Assembly (NCBI GenBank): GCA_025463545.1
Contig: JAODAR010000001.1
Span: 124,001 to 188,000 of the forward strand
Source of the DNA: Microbacteriaceae bacterium
GTDB lineage: Bacteria; Actinomycetota; Actinomycetes; Actinomycetales; Microbacteriaceae
Length of the DNA stretch: 64,000 bases
Direction of reading: 5' to 3'
Under the pieces are notes generated by a model. It was not told the origin of the DNA. It saw nothing but the letters and a program-made list of their open reading frames with translations, and ran no database searches. Shown piece after piece: positions 8,717 through 17,025 of the stretch (position 1 is its first letter; every line of letters begins with the position of its first letter). The position numbers and the translations under genes were made by a program.

Positions 8717-9364
8717 CTACGCTGAGATCTTGAGCCAGGACTTGCGATGCAACTCGCTCGGCCCGCGCTCCACAATCGCAACCATATGGTCGGCACTGCC
8801 ATAGCCCTTGTTGGCCGCCCACCCGTAGTGCGGCTCGTCGGCGTGGGCCTGGATCATCAAGCGGTCCCGGTGCACCTTTGCGATGACGGATGCCGCGGCG
8901 ACCGACCCGCAGTCGCGGTCGGCTTTGATCCGGGTCACCACATTGAGCGGCGTCGAGAGCGCCTTGTTGATGTAATCGTCGTTGCCGTCCAGGAGCAGCA
9001 CTCCGCCGGCGATGTCCGCGCCAGCCGCGTGGAGTTGGCCGAGTGCCCGTTTGCCGGCCAGGCCGAGCGAGGCGATGATGCCCAGCGTATCGACCTCCTG
9101 TGGGGAAGCGAGGCCGACCGTCGAGTACAGCGCCCACTCAACGGCGATCGGAGCGAGCGCCTCCCGGCGAGGCTCACTCAGCAGCTTCGAGTCCCGGATA
9201 CCCGCCGGCAACGGACGTGCGGTGGCGTTCATGACCACCAATCCGACGGCGACCGGCCCGGCCAGCGCGCCGCGCCCGACCTCGTCGCATCCGATGACGC
9301 AACGGGCTCCGCCCGCGAGCATCTCGAGTTCGACCTCGAGGGTGGGATCGGTGACCGCCATCAT
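8717..9364 (-). CDS. rnhB: Ribonuclease HII
   Basis: This 215-aa enzyme removes ribonucleotides from RNA-DNA hybrids, including misincorporated single ribonucleotides. The catalytic signature GCDEVGRGALAGPV supplies the first two carboxylates, and further motifs DGNDDYIN, KADRDCGSVAAASVIAKVHRD and HYGWAANKGY match type II enzymes. The start is ATGATG: the first ATG (9364) overlaps the lepB stop as ATGA; the second (9361) is an equally possible start. The overlap implies coupling to lepB. Confidence 0.96.
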   Translation of the reverse strand: MMAVTDPTLEVELEMLAGGARCVIGCDEVGRGALAGPVAVGLVVMNATARPLPAGIRDSKLLSEPRREALAPIAVEWALYSTVGLASPQEVDTLGIIASLGLAGKRALGQLHAAGADIAGGVLLLDGNDDYINKALSTPLNVVTRIKADRDCGSVAAASVIAKVHRDRLMIQAHADEPHYGWAANKGYGSADHMVAIVERGPSELHRKSWLKISA

Positions 9365-10119
9365 CTCGCTGCGCCCGGCTTCCCTGCTTCCACTCCCTTG
9401 AACACCTCGGGATAGTCGTCAAGCCAGGTCCAACGACTGACGGGCCAGCTGATCACCAGCGCTCGGCCGACGACGTTGTCCATTGGCACGTATCCCTTGC
9501 CGGGGGTGTCCCCGTTGTAACGAGAGTCCTTCGAGTTGTAGCGGTTGTCGCCCATCACCCACAGCGAGTCCTCGGGCACGACGACATCGAAGTCGTCCTT
9601 GGACACCTGGGTCGTGCCGGGCGGCAGCATCACGTACGGCTCGTTCAGCGGAACGCCGTTGACGCTCATCTGGCCGAGCGCATTACAGCACACAACATGG
9701 TCGCCAGGCAGTCCGATCACCCGCTTGATGAGGTGGTCGTTGCTGTCCGGTGCGGAGAGCCCCACGATCGAGAGCGTCCAGTCCAGGCCGGCGACGATCG
9801 GGTTCTGCTCGACCGGCGGTTGCGGGAGCAGCCACCCGCCCGGATCCCGGAACACGACGACGTCGCCGCGTTCGACCGGCACCAGCTTGGGCTCGAGCTG
9901 GTTGACGATGATGCGGTCATTGATCAGCAGCGTGTCCTCCATCGACCCGGAGGGGATGTAGAACGAGCGAATGAGGAAGGTCTTGATGAGGAACGAGATC
10001 AGCAGCGCGACCACGAAGATGATCAAGAGGTCGCGTACGAAAAGTGCGACGCCGCGCTTCTTGCGCTTCGAATCTGTTTCCAGGCGATCTGATCGCGTGG
10101 GCAGAGTGTTTTCTGTCAT
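9361..10119 (-). CDS. lepB: Signal peptidase I
   Basis: This 252-aa membrane protease cleaves signal peptides from exported proteins. A single N-terminal membrane anchor (about 29-48) is followed by the catalytic segment FYIPSGSMEDTL with Ser59, and by LIKRVIGLPGD with the general-base Lys132. The C-terminal box VMGDNRYNSKDSR completes the family pattern. The cytoplasmic N terminus is short and basic. It follows rplS after a hairpin and overlaps rnhB by 4 bases. Confidence 0.96.
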   Translation of the reverse strand: MTENTLPTRSDRLETDSKRKKRGVALFVRDLLIIFVVALLISFLIKTFLIRSFYIPSGSMEDTLLINDRIIVNQLEPKLVPVERGDVVVFRDPGGWLLPQPPVEQNPIVAGLDWTLSIVGLSAPDSNDHLIKRVIGLPGDHVVCCNALGQMSVNGVPLNEPYVMLPPGTTQVSKDDFDVVVPEDSLWVMGDNRYNSKDSRYNGDTPGKGYVPMDNVVGRALVISWPVSRWTWLDDYPEVFKGVEAGKPGAAR

Positions 10120-10129
10120 TTAACCGCCT

Positions 10130-10163
10130 GAGCTCCCCACCCAGTTTATGGGGTGAGGAGCTC
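10130..10163 (-). terminator. Hairpin between rplS and lepB
   Basis: The arms GAGCTCCCCACCC (10130-10142) and GGGTGAGGAGCTC (10151-10163) pair with one mismatch around a short loop. Only about 10 bases separate it from the lepB ATG and no U run follows. It may act as a partial terminator or may modulate lepB translation rather than end transcription. Confidence 0.45.
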
Positions 10164-10182
10164 GGCAAAACGCACGCGGAAC

Positions 10183-10530
10183 TTAGTTGTCGCGCTTTTC
10201 CTTGATCTTGGCCTTCTTGCCACGGAGGTTGCGCAGGTAGTACAGCTTCGCGCGACGAACGTCACCACGGGTGACGATTTCGATGTGGTCGATCACCGGG
10301 GAGTGCACCGGGAAGGTGCGCTCGACGCCGACCTGGAAGCTGACCTTACGCACGCAGAACGTCTCGCGAACGCCCTCGCCCGAGCGGCCGATAACGACGC
10401 CCTGGAAGACCTGGACACGGGAGCGGCTGCCCTCGACGATGTTGACGTGAACCTTGACGGTGTCACCGGCGCGGAAGGCCGGGATGTCCGACTTCAGCGA
10501 TGGGGCGTCCACCTGGTCGAGAATATGCAT
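10183..10530 (-). CDS. rplS: 50S ribosomal protein L19
   Basis: This 115-aa protein sits at the 30S-50S interface. It begins [19 protein letters not shown] and contains the conserved [28 protein letters not shown] and [18 protein letters not shown]. Length and motifs match family norms. In many bacteria it closes the rpsP-rimM-trmD-rplS operon; here a membrane-protein gene lies between trmD and rplS. Confidence 0.98.
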   Translation of the reverse strand: MHILDQVDAPSLKSDIPAFRAGDTVKVHVNIVEGSRSRVQVFQGVVIGRSGEGVRETFCVRKVSFQVGVERTFPVHSPVIDHIEIVTRGDVRRAKLYYLRNLRGKKAKIKEKRDN

Positions 10531-10682
10531 GTTGATTCGCTCTCTGTACCCGCCACAGGTCGACTACGGATGTAAGTGTGAATGGAAGGGCCGCATAAAC
10601 GCTGACTCCCCTGTGGCAGAGTCATGCCGCGGCACAAACGCTTATTCTGCCACGAAAGGCCCCAACCAGCAAAAGCTGGCGA

Positions 10683-11225
10683 TCAGTGTTCGGCGGGCCG
10701 TTCCGTCACGACGATGACTTCCGGTTGGTCCGGCTTCCGGCCGAACGCGCCGGGACGGGTGCCCGAGCCGGAGGCAACCCCCGGGCCGGAGTTTGCGGGC
10801 GGGCGAAGGTAGGCCGGCTTGGCAGCGAGCTCGATCTCGTCGATGACGGCGCGCACGCGGCGCTTGGTCGCGTCGAACAACTCCCAGACGGCGAACCAGA
10901 ACGCTCCAACCCCGACCACGATCACCAGGATCGACAGCCAGGGTGACGCTGCGGCATAGAATCCGACGCTGATGATCAGGCCATGCCAGACCGTGAGCAC
11001 GCCGGCATCCGCCCAGGACACCGCGCGGGTGACGCGAACCTCTTTGCGGGCGAAAAACACAAGGCTGACCGCGAGCAGGGCGATGCCCAGCACCACCGCA
11101 CCGAAGAACACGCCGAGAACCTTCCAGCCGCCGGCGCCGAAGATGGGCCAGCCGACCACCAGCCAGAGCGGAAGCACGATGACGGCTGCGAACTGCCAGT
11201 AGAAGAACGCCCTGCGGATCAACAC
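10683..11225 (-). CDS. Small multi-pass membrane protein of unknown function
   Basis: This 180-aa protein starts at GTG 11225. Three or four hydrophobic segments are visible (about 10-27, 33-56, 73-95 and 97-115), followed by a soluble C-terminal tail of about 60 residues rich in Pro and Gly. I recognise no transporter or enzyme motif; such proteins are sometimes mislabelled as permeases on hydrophobicity alone. It sits between trmD and rplS on the same strand, so it may share their transcript. The GC-rich coding pattern matches its neighbours. Confidence 0.75.
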   Translation of the reverse strand: MLIRRAFFYWQFAAVIVLPLWLVVGWPIFGAGGWKVLGVFFGAVVLGIALLAVSLVFFARKEVRVTRAVSWADAGVLTVWHGLIISVGFYAAASPWLSILVIVVGVGAFWFAVWELFDATKRRVRAVIDEIELAAKPAYLRPPANSGPGVASGSGTRPGAFGRKPDQPEVIVVTERPAEH

Positions 11226-11292
11226 GCGTTCAGACTAGCGGCGGATCGTGCGTGATTGCTGCGAGTTCGCCGGGGGCTGAAGCGGAGCCCGG

Positions 11293-12006
11293 CTAGCGCG
11301 GCAGCAAATCGGGGCGCACCCGCGCAGTGCGCTCAACAGCCTGTTCGCGGCGCCAGGCGGCGATGGCACCGTGGTTGCCGCTCAGAAGAACCGGCGGCAC
11401 GTCCAGGTCGCGCCAGGAGGAGGGCTTGGTGTAGCTCGGGTACTCGAGCAGGCCATCTTCATGGGATTCCTCGACCAGGCTCTCCGGGTTGCCGACGACC
11501 CCCGGGATCAGGCGCCCGATCGCCTCGATCATGGCCATGACTGCCACCTCGCCGCCGTTCAGCACGTAGTCCCCGAGGCTGATCAGTCGAACCCGTGTGC
11601 GGGCGGCGTAGTGGTCGACGACACGCTGGTCAATGCCCTCATACCGGCCGCAGCCGAAGACGAGATGCTGCTCGTCGGCCAGTTCACGGGCGATGGCCTG
11701 CGTGAACCGCTCGCCTGCCGGTGACGGGAAAATGAGCACGGGGCCGGCCGCGGCATCCGTTGACCGGTCACCGGCCACGTCCGGCATGACCGAATCGAGG
11801 GCCTCACCCCAGGGCTCCGGCTTCATGACCATGCCCGCGCCGCCGCCGTACGGGGTGTCGTCAACCGTGCGGTGCCGGTCGTGCGCGAAGTCGCGCAGGT
11901 TGTGCACACCCAATTCGATAAGTCCGCTCTGCCGCGCCTTACCGAGTAGCGACAGGTCAAGCACATCGAAGAATTCCGGAAAGATCGTGACGATGTCGAT
12001 GCGCAT
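11293..12006 (-). CDS. trmD: tRNA (guanine37-N1)-methyltransferase TrmD
   Basis: Starting at ATG 12006 ([19 protein letters not shown]) the protein is 237 aa, normal for TrmD. It methylates G37 of tRNAs with SAM, preventing frameshifting. The trefoil-knot SAM site is represented by [34 protein letters not shown] and VGNPESL. The upstream ATG at 12084 adds unrelated residues read through a palindromic repeat, so it was rejected. TrmD usually sits next to rimM; here 1.2 kb with an opposite-strand gene separates them. Confidence 0.97.
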   Translation of the reverse strand: MRIDIVTIFPEFFDVLDLSLLGKARQSGLIELGVHNLRDFAHDRHRTVDDTPYGGGAGMVMKPEPWGEALDSVMPDVAGDRSTDAAAGPVLIFPSPAGERFTQAIARELADEQHLVFGCGRYEGIDQRVVDHYAARTRVRLISLGDYVLNGGEVAVMAMIEAIGRLIPGVVGNPESLVEESHEDGLLEYPSYTKPSSWRDLDVPPVLLSGNHGAIAAWRREQAVERTARVRPDLLPR

Positions 12007-12032
12007 GACTTGAATTCTAGGAGAGTGGGCAG

Positions 12033-12095
12033 CAGAACCAGCTGTGCCCCACCGCATCCGTATATGGGGCCTCTGGCGCCACAAGGCTGGTTCTG
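12033..12095. repeat. Palindromic repeat, copy A
   Basis: Perfect 10-base outer arms CAGAACCAGC (12033-12042) and GCTGGTTCTG (12086-12095) are continued inward by TGTG/CACA after a 2-base bulge, with further GCCCC/GGGGC pairing around the loop. The loop carries CGCATCCGTATATGG. A second copy lies at 13122-13184 in the same orientation. It falls in the divergent promoter region between trmD and the DUF559 gene. Confidence 0.9.
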
Positions 12096-12193
12096 ATGCA
12101 CGGGCAGGCTCCCGGACGCCTCACACGGACGAAGTTATCCACAGATATGCCACGAACCGGCTGGCGGTCGGGTCTACCGGCACAGTGGTGAGC

Positions 12194-13111
12194 ATGGCAG
12201 ATCTGCTGCGTTCGCTGGCCGCCCTTGGCGGAGTAGCCCATGCTGCCGGGCTCAGGGACCACGGGGTGACCCGGAGGGCGCTCGACCAGGCGCTGCGCGC
12301 GGGGACCGTTGAACGCGTCCGCGGCGGCTGGTATTGCCCGCGGGGCGACTCGTCAGATCAGGTGCGCGCCCTCCGGGTCGGCGGGCGCCTGGGTTGCGTA
12401 TCGCTCCTCCGGATGCACAGGATCTGGCTGATGGGCCACACTCGCCTCCATGTCGCCGTATCGGCGCCGAGGAGCAGGCTCCGCACGCCGGCGAACCGCG
12501 GTGTCGCATTGGATTCCTGGCCCGGCGCGGCGTCGGTCGTCACACATTGGCGCGCGCAGCTGCAGAACCCGCACGGACCGACTGACATGCTCGACGACGC
12601 TGCGGCCTGCGTCGCTACGTGCCTGCCGCGGGCCCATGCCATCGTGGCGTTCGATTCACTTCTGAACTCGAAGTTGCTCACCTACGAGCGTCTTCGCGCG
12701 GCGCTGGCCGGCTTGCCGGACTCTCACGAGTGGATGATGGACCTGGTCGACGCCGGATGCGGCTCAGGACTCGAGACTCTCGCGAGGCTCCACCTCCGCC
12801 GAAACCATGTGCGCGTGCGAAGCCAGGTGCACATTCCCGGCATCGGCTGGGTCGATCTCCTTGTCGGCGACCGGCTCGTCGTCGAACTCGACAGCCGCAG
12901 TCATCACGACGACCCCGCGGCATACGAACGCGATCGGGCCCGCGACCTCGCGCTGGTCGAGCTCGGCTACATCGTGGTGCGGGTCACGTACCGACGCGTC
13001 ATGGACGATTGTTCGTCGGTGGAACGGGCGCTGCTCGCGGTCATCCGGCGGAACGAGCACCGCTGGCAGTCCAGCCATCGTTCGGCCGGAATCGCCGTCT
13101 CACTGCCCTGA
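12194..13111 (+). CDS. DUF559 domain (Vsr-like nuclease fold) protein
   Basis: The ATG at 12194 gives 305 aa; an earlier ATG would translate the palindrome. The N-terminal part (about 1-60) resembles the AbiEi-type winged-helix lead seen in such proteins (ALGGVAHAAGL, RGGWYC). The C-terminal domain (about 205-290) has the DUF559 pattern: PGIGWVDLLVGDRLVVELDSRSHHDD with candidate catalytic Asp221, Glu231, Asp233 and His237, then RDLALVELGYIVVRVTYRRVMDD. DUF559 is distantly related to very-short-patch-repair endonucleases, but no activity can be assigned. It is inserted opposite to trmD and rimM and flanked by two palindromes. Confidence 0.85.
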   Translation: MADLLRSLAALGGVAHAAGLRDHGVTRRALDQALRAGTVERVRGGWYCPRGDSSDQVRALRVGGRLGCVSLLRMHRIWLMGHTRLHVAVSAPRSRLRTPANRGVALDSWPGAASVVTHWRAQLQNPHGPTDMLDDAAACVATCLPRAHAIVAFDSLLNSKLLTYERLRAALAGLPDSHEWMMDLVDAGCGSGLETLARLHLRRNHVRVRSQVHIPGIGWVDLLVGDRLVVELDSRSHHDDPAAYERDRARDLALVELGYIVVRVTYRRVMDDCSSVERALLAVIRRNEHRWQSSHRSAGIAVSLP

Positions 13112-13121
13112 GGACGAGCGC

Positions 13122-13184
13122 CAGAACCAGCTGTAGCCCATCGCATCCGTGTATATGGCGTGATGGGCTACAGGGCTGGTTTTA
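13122..13184. repeat. Palindromic repeat, copy B
   Basis: Arms AGAACCAGC-TGTAGCCCA (13123-13140) and TGGGCTACA-gg-GCTGGTTTT (13164-13183) form a long stem with a 2-base bulge at the same place as in copy A. The loop contains CGCATCCGT and ATATGG as in copy A. Inner stem bases differ from copy A but remain paired, so the structure is conserved. It lies between the 3' ends of the DUF559 gene and rimM and could also end transcription from both sides. Confidence 0.9.
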
Positions 13185-13919
13185 GTCGTCGGTCGGGGCG
13201 GGCGGCTCATTTACGGATGCTGTCGCATCCGTCTCGGGGTCGGCATCCGTTTCTGAGTCCGGCTCAGCTGCGCCAATCGCCCCAGTCCTGTCAGTCGCGT
13301 CCGCCGGCTCATTCCCGTCAGCCGACTCTGTCCCGTCAGCCTCAGTCGCGTCTGCCGGGTCCACCGGGATCTCCTCGAACAAACCGGTCGGAGGCGTCAC
13401 CGTGACGATGCCGGCCTTCACGTCGACGCTCGGCACGATGGCTTTCACGAACGGCACCATGACGTCGCCGTTCGGTGTCTTGACGATCAAGAGGTCCTGC
13501 GCCGGAAGATGCTCCAGCCGGGAGATTGTTCCGACGTCGACACCGTCGCGCATGACCGTGAGCCCGACCAGCTGGTGGTCGAACCAGGCGTCTTCCTCAT
13601 CCGACTGCTCAGCCGCGTCCTGGTCGATCCAGAGGATCGCCTTGGCGAGGGTTTCAGCCGCCGAACGGTCGGCTACTCCCTTGAAGAAGCCGACCGGCTG
13701 CTGGTTGTACCAGCGCAGTTCGACCAGTTCGAGGGTCTTGCCGTGCCAGGGTGAGCTGGTGGGCACCTGGAGGGTGAACACGGCGCCCGGGACGAAACGT
13801 CGCCCCGGGTCGTCCGTGAACAGTTCCAGCTTGATGGCGCCCTTGAGGCCGTGCGCCTTGGTCAGGCGCCCGACCCTCAGCTGGGTGCCGGGTGGCGTGC
13901 TGTCGTTCACCGAGCTCAC
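13182..13919 (-). CDS. rimM: 16S rRNA processing protein RimM with acidic C-terminal tail
   Basis: This 245-aa protein (GTG start at 13919) binds S19 and helps mature the 30S head. The core reads RVGRLTKAHGLKGAIKLELFTDDPGRRF, then ELVELRWYNQQPVGFFKGVADRSAAE in the N-terminal barrel, and the PRC-type domain DHQLVGLTVMRDG, LEHLPAQDLLIVKT, MVPFVKAIVPSVD. Standard RimM ends near residue 180. The last 60 or so residues are a Glu/Asp/Ala/Thr-rich tail (ADATEADGTESADGNEPADA) of no known function. khpA lies 7 bases upstream. Confidence 0.95.
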   Translation of the reverse strand: MSSVNDSTPPGTQLRVGRLTKAHGLKGAIKLELFTDDPGRRFVPGAVFTLQVPTSSPWHGKTLELVELRWYNQQPVGFFKGVADRSAAETLAKAILWIDQDAAEQSDEEDAWFDHQLVGLTVMRDGVDVGTISRLEHLPAQDLLIVKTPNGDVMVPFVKAIVPSVDVKAGIVTVTPPTGLFEEIPVDPADATEADGTESADGNEPADATDRTGAIGAAEPDSETDADPETDATASVNEPPAPTDD

Positions 13920-13926
13920 TACGAAC

Positions 13927-14163
13927 TCAGAAATCGGTGTCGACGACGTCGACCCGAACGCGCTTGCCGTCGGCCAGGGCCGCGACCAGGGTACGCAACG
14001 CCTTGGCGGTGCGACCGGCGCGGCCGATGACCCGGCCGAGGTCCTCGGGGTTCACACGAACCTCGAGAACATCGCCACGGGGTGAGTTCTTTGCTGCAAC
14101 ATGCACATCTTCAGGGTGATCGACGATCCCCTTGACGAGGTGCTCGAGTGCGGGAGCGAGCAA
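13927..14163 (-). CDS. khpA: KH-domain RNA-binding protein KhpA (YlqC family)
   Basis: This 78-aa protein has a single KH domain: LVKGIVDHPEDVHV, then RVNPEDLGRVIGRAGRTAKALRTLV containing the GxxG loop (GRAG). KhpA binds RNA and in other bacteria partners with KhpB in cell elongation control. The likely start is TTG 14163, 2 bases after the rpsP stop, giving translational coupling. The rpsP-khpA-rimM order is typical of Gram-positive bacteria. Confidence 0.93.
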   Translation of the reverse strand: MLAPALEHLVKGIVDHPEDVHVAAKNSPRGDVLEVRVNPEDLGRVIGRAGRTAKALRTLVAALADGKRVRVDVVDTDF

Positions 14164-14165
14164 GA

Positions 14166-14597
14166 TTAGGCCTGGTCCTCTGCGGGGGCCTCGGCTGCAG
14201 CCTCGTCGGCGGGGGCCGCGGGAGCCTCTTCCTTGGCCGCGGGCTTCTCAGCCTTCGGCTTCAGAACGGGCTTCTTCTTCTCGTCGGCGACGAAAGCAAC
14301 CTTTGCTTCCTTGACCTTGACGGTGCTGACAGCGCTCTTGTCGCCCTTGAACTGGCCCCAGTCGCCGGTCAGCTTGAGGAGTGCCTCAACCTGCTCGGTC
14401 GGCTGAGCGCCGACGCTGAGCCAGTACTGGGCACGCTCGGAGTCGACCTTGATGACCGAAGGCTCTTCGGTCGGGTGGTACTGGCCGATCTCTTCGATGA
14501 CACGGCCGTCGCGCTTGGTGCGCGAGTCGGCAACGACGATGCGGTAGTACGGCGCGCGGATCTTGCCCAGACGCTTCAAACGGATTTTGACAGCCAC
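14166..14597 (-). CDS. rpsP: 30S ribosomal protein S16
   Basis: The start is GTG 14597 ([11 protein letters not shown]), supported by an AGGAGA ribosome binding site about 5 bases upstream; an ATG at 14654 adds non-conserved residues. The 143-aa product has the S16 core [20 protein letters not shown] and [14 protein letters not shown]. The C-terminal 50 or so residues are an Ala/Glu/Pro/Lys-rich extension common in actinobacterial S16. It heads the rpsP-khpA-rimM run. Confidence 0.97.
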   Translation of the reverse strand: MAVKIRLKRLGKIRAPYYRIVVADSRTKRDGRVIEEIGQYHPTEEPSVIKVDSERAQYWLSVGAQPTEQVEALLKLTGDWGQFKGDKSAVSTVKVKEAKVAFVADEKKKPVLKPKAEKPAAKEEAPAAPADEAAAEAPAEDQA

Positions 14598-14801
14598 AAT
14601 TCTCCTGTGATTCTTAGATGTTTGGCGAACTGACTGCCGTGAGCGTGGGGGCACACTCGGCAGGAGGTCTAATGGGGTTCATGTTCGTCTGATTAGAGGG
14701 TCGGACAGAACGGAACTCGACTAACCATTCTGTCAGACTTGGCACGCATTTGATAATCGCTTGCGGCCCTGCCGCGCCCAGCACCAACCTTGAGGACGTA
14801 G

Positions 14802-15944
14802 ATGGACATCGAATTCGCCACATCCCGGCGATCCACCGTCGGCATCGAGTGGGAGATCGCCTTGGTCGACCGCACCACCGGCGACCTGGTTTCGGTGGCC
14901 GAAGAGGTGCTCGACGCCCTTCGCAGCGCCGACGGATCCGCTCACCCGCAGGTCACCGGCGAACTGCTGCTCAACACCGTCGAGCTGGTATCCGGTGTTC
15001 ATGAAAACGTCGCCGATGCCGTGACGGATGTCGTGGGCCAGCTCGACGAGGTGCGAGCGATCACCGACCCGCTCGGCATCGACCCGGTCTGCAGCGGATC
15101 GCATCCGTTCGGACAGTGGTTCGACCAGGAGGTCACCAATAAGCCGCGCTACCACAAGCTGATCGACCGCACCCAGTGGTGGGGCCGGAACATGATGATC
15201 TGGGGCTTCCACGTGCACGTGGGAATCGAGTCGAGAGACAAGGTGATCCCCATCCTGAACGGACTGCTCAGCTACCTCCCGCACCTGCAGGCGCTCTCGG
15301 CATCAAGCCCTTTTTGGGCCGGCGTCGACACCGGCTACGCCTCGAACCGTGCACTGATGTTCCAGCAACTGCCGACCGCGGGAGTGCCGTGGGACCTCCC
15401 TGACTGGTCGGGGTGGGAGGGGTACGTCGAAGACATGACCCGCACCGGGATCATCGACGACGTCACCGAGGTGCGCTGGGACATCCGCCCGGCGCCGCGC
15501 TGGGGCACCATCGAGGTGCGCGTGTGCGACGGCGTGCCGACCGCGCAGGAACTGGGCGCGATGGCCGCGTTCATCCAGTGCCTGGTGGAATGGATGTCGA
15601 CCCGGATCGACAACGGCGAGACTGTGCCGACCATGCAGCCCTGGTTCGTGCGCGAGAACAAGTGGCGTGCCGCTCGCTACGGGCTCGACGCGGAGATCAT
15701 CCTGGACGCCGCGGGCAACGAGCGCCTGGTGACGGATGACGTGCGCCGGTTGATTGGGGTCCTTGCGCCGTTCGCTGAGCGGCTCGGCTGCGCGGCCGAA
15801 CTGCAGAACCTGAACGTGATCCTCGAGAACGGCGCAAGCTACCAGCGCCAGCGGCAGGTCGCCCAAGCGCAGTGGGGCGACCTGCCGTCGGTCGTGGCGT
15901 CGCTCGTGCGGGAACTGAAGAACGGGATGGTCGCCGCCGAGTAG
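14802..15944 (+). CDS. Carboxylate-amine ligase of the glutamate-cysteine ligase 2 (YbdK) family
   Basis: This 380-aa protein matches the GCS2 family: RRSTVGIEWEIALVD, GELLLNTVELVSGVHEN, and the HVHVGI metal/substrate motif (IWGFHVHVGIESRDKVI), followed by DIRPAPRWGTIEVRVCDG. These enzymes have weak gamma-glutamylcysteine ligase or related ATP-dependent ligase activity. In mycothiol-producing actinobacteria the real substrate is often unknown. The ATG at 14802 directly precedes the conserved N terminus. It is divergent from rpsP across about 200 bases. Confidence 0.88.
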   Translation: MDIEFATSRRSTVGIEWEIALVDRTTGDLVSVAEEVLDALRSADGSAHPQVTGELLLNTVELVSGVHENVADAVTDVVGQLDEVRAITDPLGIDPVCSGSHPFGQWFDQEVTNKPRYHKLIDRTQWWGRNMMIWGFHVHVGIESRDKVIPILNGLLSYLPHLQALSASSPFWAGVDTGYASNRALMFQQLPTAGVPWDLPDWSGWEGYVEDMTRTGIIDDVTEVRWDIRPAPRWGTIEVRVCDGVPTAQELGAMAAFIQCLVEWMSTRIDNGETVPTMQPWFVRENKWRAARYGLDAEIILDAAGNERLVTDDVRRLIGVLAPFAERLGCAAELQNLNVILENGASYQRQRQVAQAQWGDLPSVVASLVRELKNGMVAAE

Positions 15945-15987
15945 CCGCTGCCGGGTCGTTGCCGCTTGGTCGTCGCCGACCACCGCG

Positions 15988-16130
15988 GCGCCCGAAAAGG
16001 CGTGTCGCTACCGCCCCTGCGGCAGCGCGCCGCCGTTTGGGCGCGTTGGGATGCGCTGGGCATCCGCTGCTGCGCCCGAAAAGGCGTGTCGCTGACGCCC
16101 CTGCGGCAGCACACTGCCGTTTCGGGCGCG
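15988..16130. repeat. Two tandem palindromic elements
   Basis: Copy 1 (about 15988-16045) and copy 2 (about 16072-16130) share GCGCCCGAAAAGGCGTGTCG, CGCCCCTGCGGCAGC and a closing TTTGGGCGCG or TTTCGGGCGCG. In copy 2 the outer arms GCGCCCGAAA/TTTCGGGCGC pair perfectly and inner hairpins GGCGT/ACGCC and CGGCAG/CTGCCG also form, giving a cloverleaf-like fold. They lie between convergent genes and could act as a two-way terminator. Confidence 0.85.
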
Positions 16131-16155
16131 TCAGGCCGCCGCCGTCCGGAGCGCG

Positions 16156-16965
16156 TCAGGATGCGCTGGGCAGCGCCGCCCTGTTCTGCTCGTCGCGCCA
16201 GGCCAACCAGTCGCGCACCGGCGCGAGGTTGTAGTCCGGGCCCGAGATGCCCACGGTGAACAGGCGGGTGCCGAGGTCGTACAGCTCGCCCGCCTCCTCG
16301 GGCGTGCGCCGCCTGACCTCGGTGGAGATCTCGATCTCGTCCATGTCGCGACCGACTGTGTCGCACCAGTCGGACAGCACTCCGAGCTTGTGGCGGAGCA
16401 CCTCTGGGCTGGAGAACGAGTGCCAGATGTCGGCGTGCTGGGCGACGATGCGCAGCGTCTTCTGCTCACCCCCGCCGCCGATCAGTACCGGGATGTCGTG
16501 CACGGGGGGCGGGTTGAGCTTCGCCCAGCGGGCTTCGATTCGGTCCATGCTCTCGGCCAGGGCGTTCAGGCGGGAGCCCGCTGTGCCGAAGTCGTAACCG
16601 TATTCGTCGAAGTCGTGCTGGAACCAGCCGGAGCCGGTGCCGAAGATGAAACGTCCGTCGCTGATGTGGTCGATCGTGCGCGCCATGTCGGCCTGGAGGT
16701 CGGCGTTGCGGTAGCTGTTGCAGTTGACCAGGGAGCCGATCTGGATCGCCGTGGTCTGCTCGGCCCATGCTCCGAGCATGGTCCACGCTTCAAAGTGCAG
16801 GCCGTTCGGTTCGCCGGACAGCGGGAAGAAGTGGTCCCAGTTGAACGCGATGTCGGCGCCGAGCGCCTCGACCTCGGCAAGGGTGTCCCTGATTTTCGAA
16901 TAGGAGGCGTGCTGGGGCGCGATTTGCACGCCGATGCGCACCGGGCGGGCTGTGGTAGCGGTCAT
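16156..16965 (-). CDS. LLM-class F420-dependent oxidoreductase
   Basis: This 269-aa protein belongs to the luciferase-like TIM-barrel family that uses coenzyme F420 or FMN. Recognisable parts are VRIGVQIAPQHASY at the start, IAFNWDHFFPLSG, then RTIDHISDGRFIFGTGSGW and IPVLIGGGGEQKTLRIVAQHADIWH. That layout is typical of actinobacterial F420 enzymes. The substrate is unknown. It is convergent with the ligase gene, with two palindromic elements between. About 60 bases separate it from the META lipoprotein gene, which lies downstream on the same strand order. Confidence 0.85.
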   Translation of the reverse strand: MTATTARPVRIGVQIAPQHASYSKIRDTLAEVEALGADIAFNWDHFFPLSGEPNGLHFEAWTMLGAWAEQTTAIQIGSLVNCNSYRNADLQADMARTIDHISDGRFIFGTGSGWFQHDFDEYGYDFGTAGSRLNALAESMDRIEARWAKLNPPPVHDIPVLIGGGGEQKTLRIVAQHADIWHSFSSPEVLRHKLGVLSDWCDTVGRDMDEIEISTEVRRRTPEEAGELYDLGTRLFTVGISGPDYNLAPVRDWLAWRDEQNRAALPSAS

Positions 16966-17025
16966 CCGGTCACTTTAACCCCAATTGCTGTCCCGCATCC
17001 CGACGGCATCCGTTTTCTTGGACGG

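Noticed and set aside
10683..11225. MFS permease assignment for the small membrane protein
   Set aside because: Only three or four membrane segments and no MFS motif; kept as unknown.
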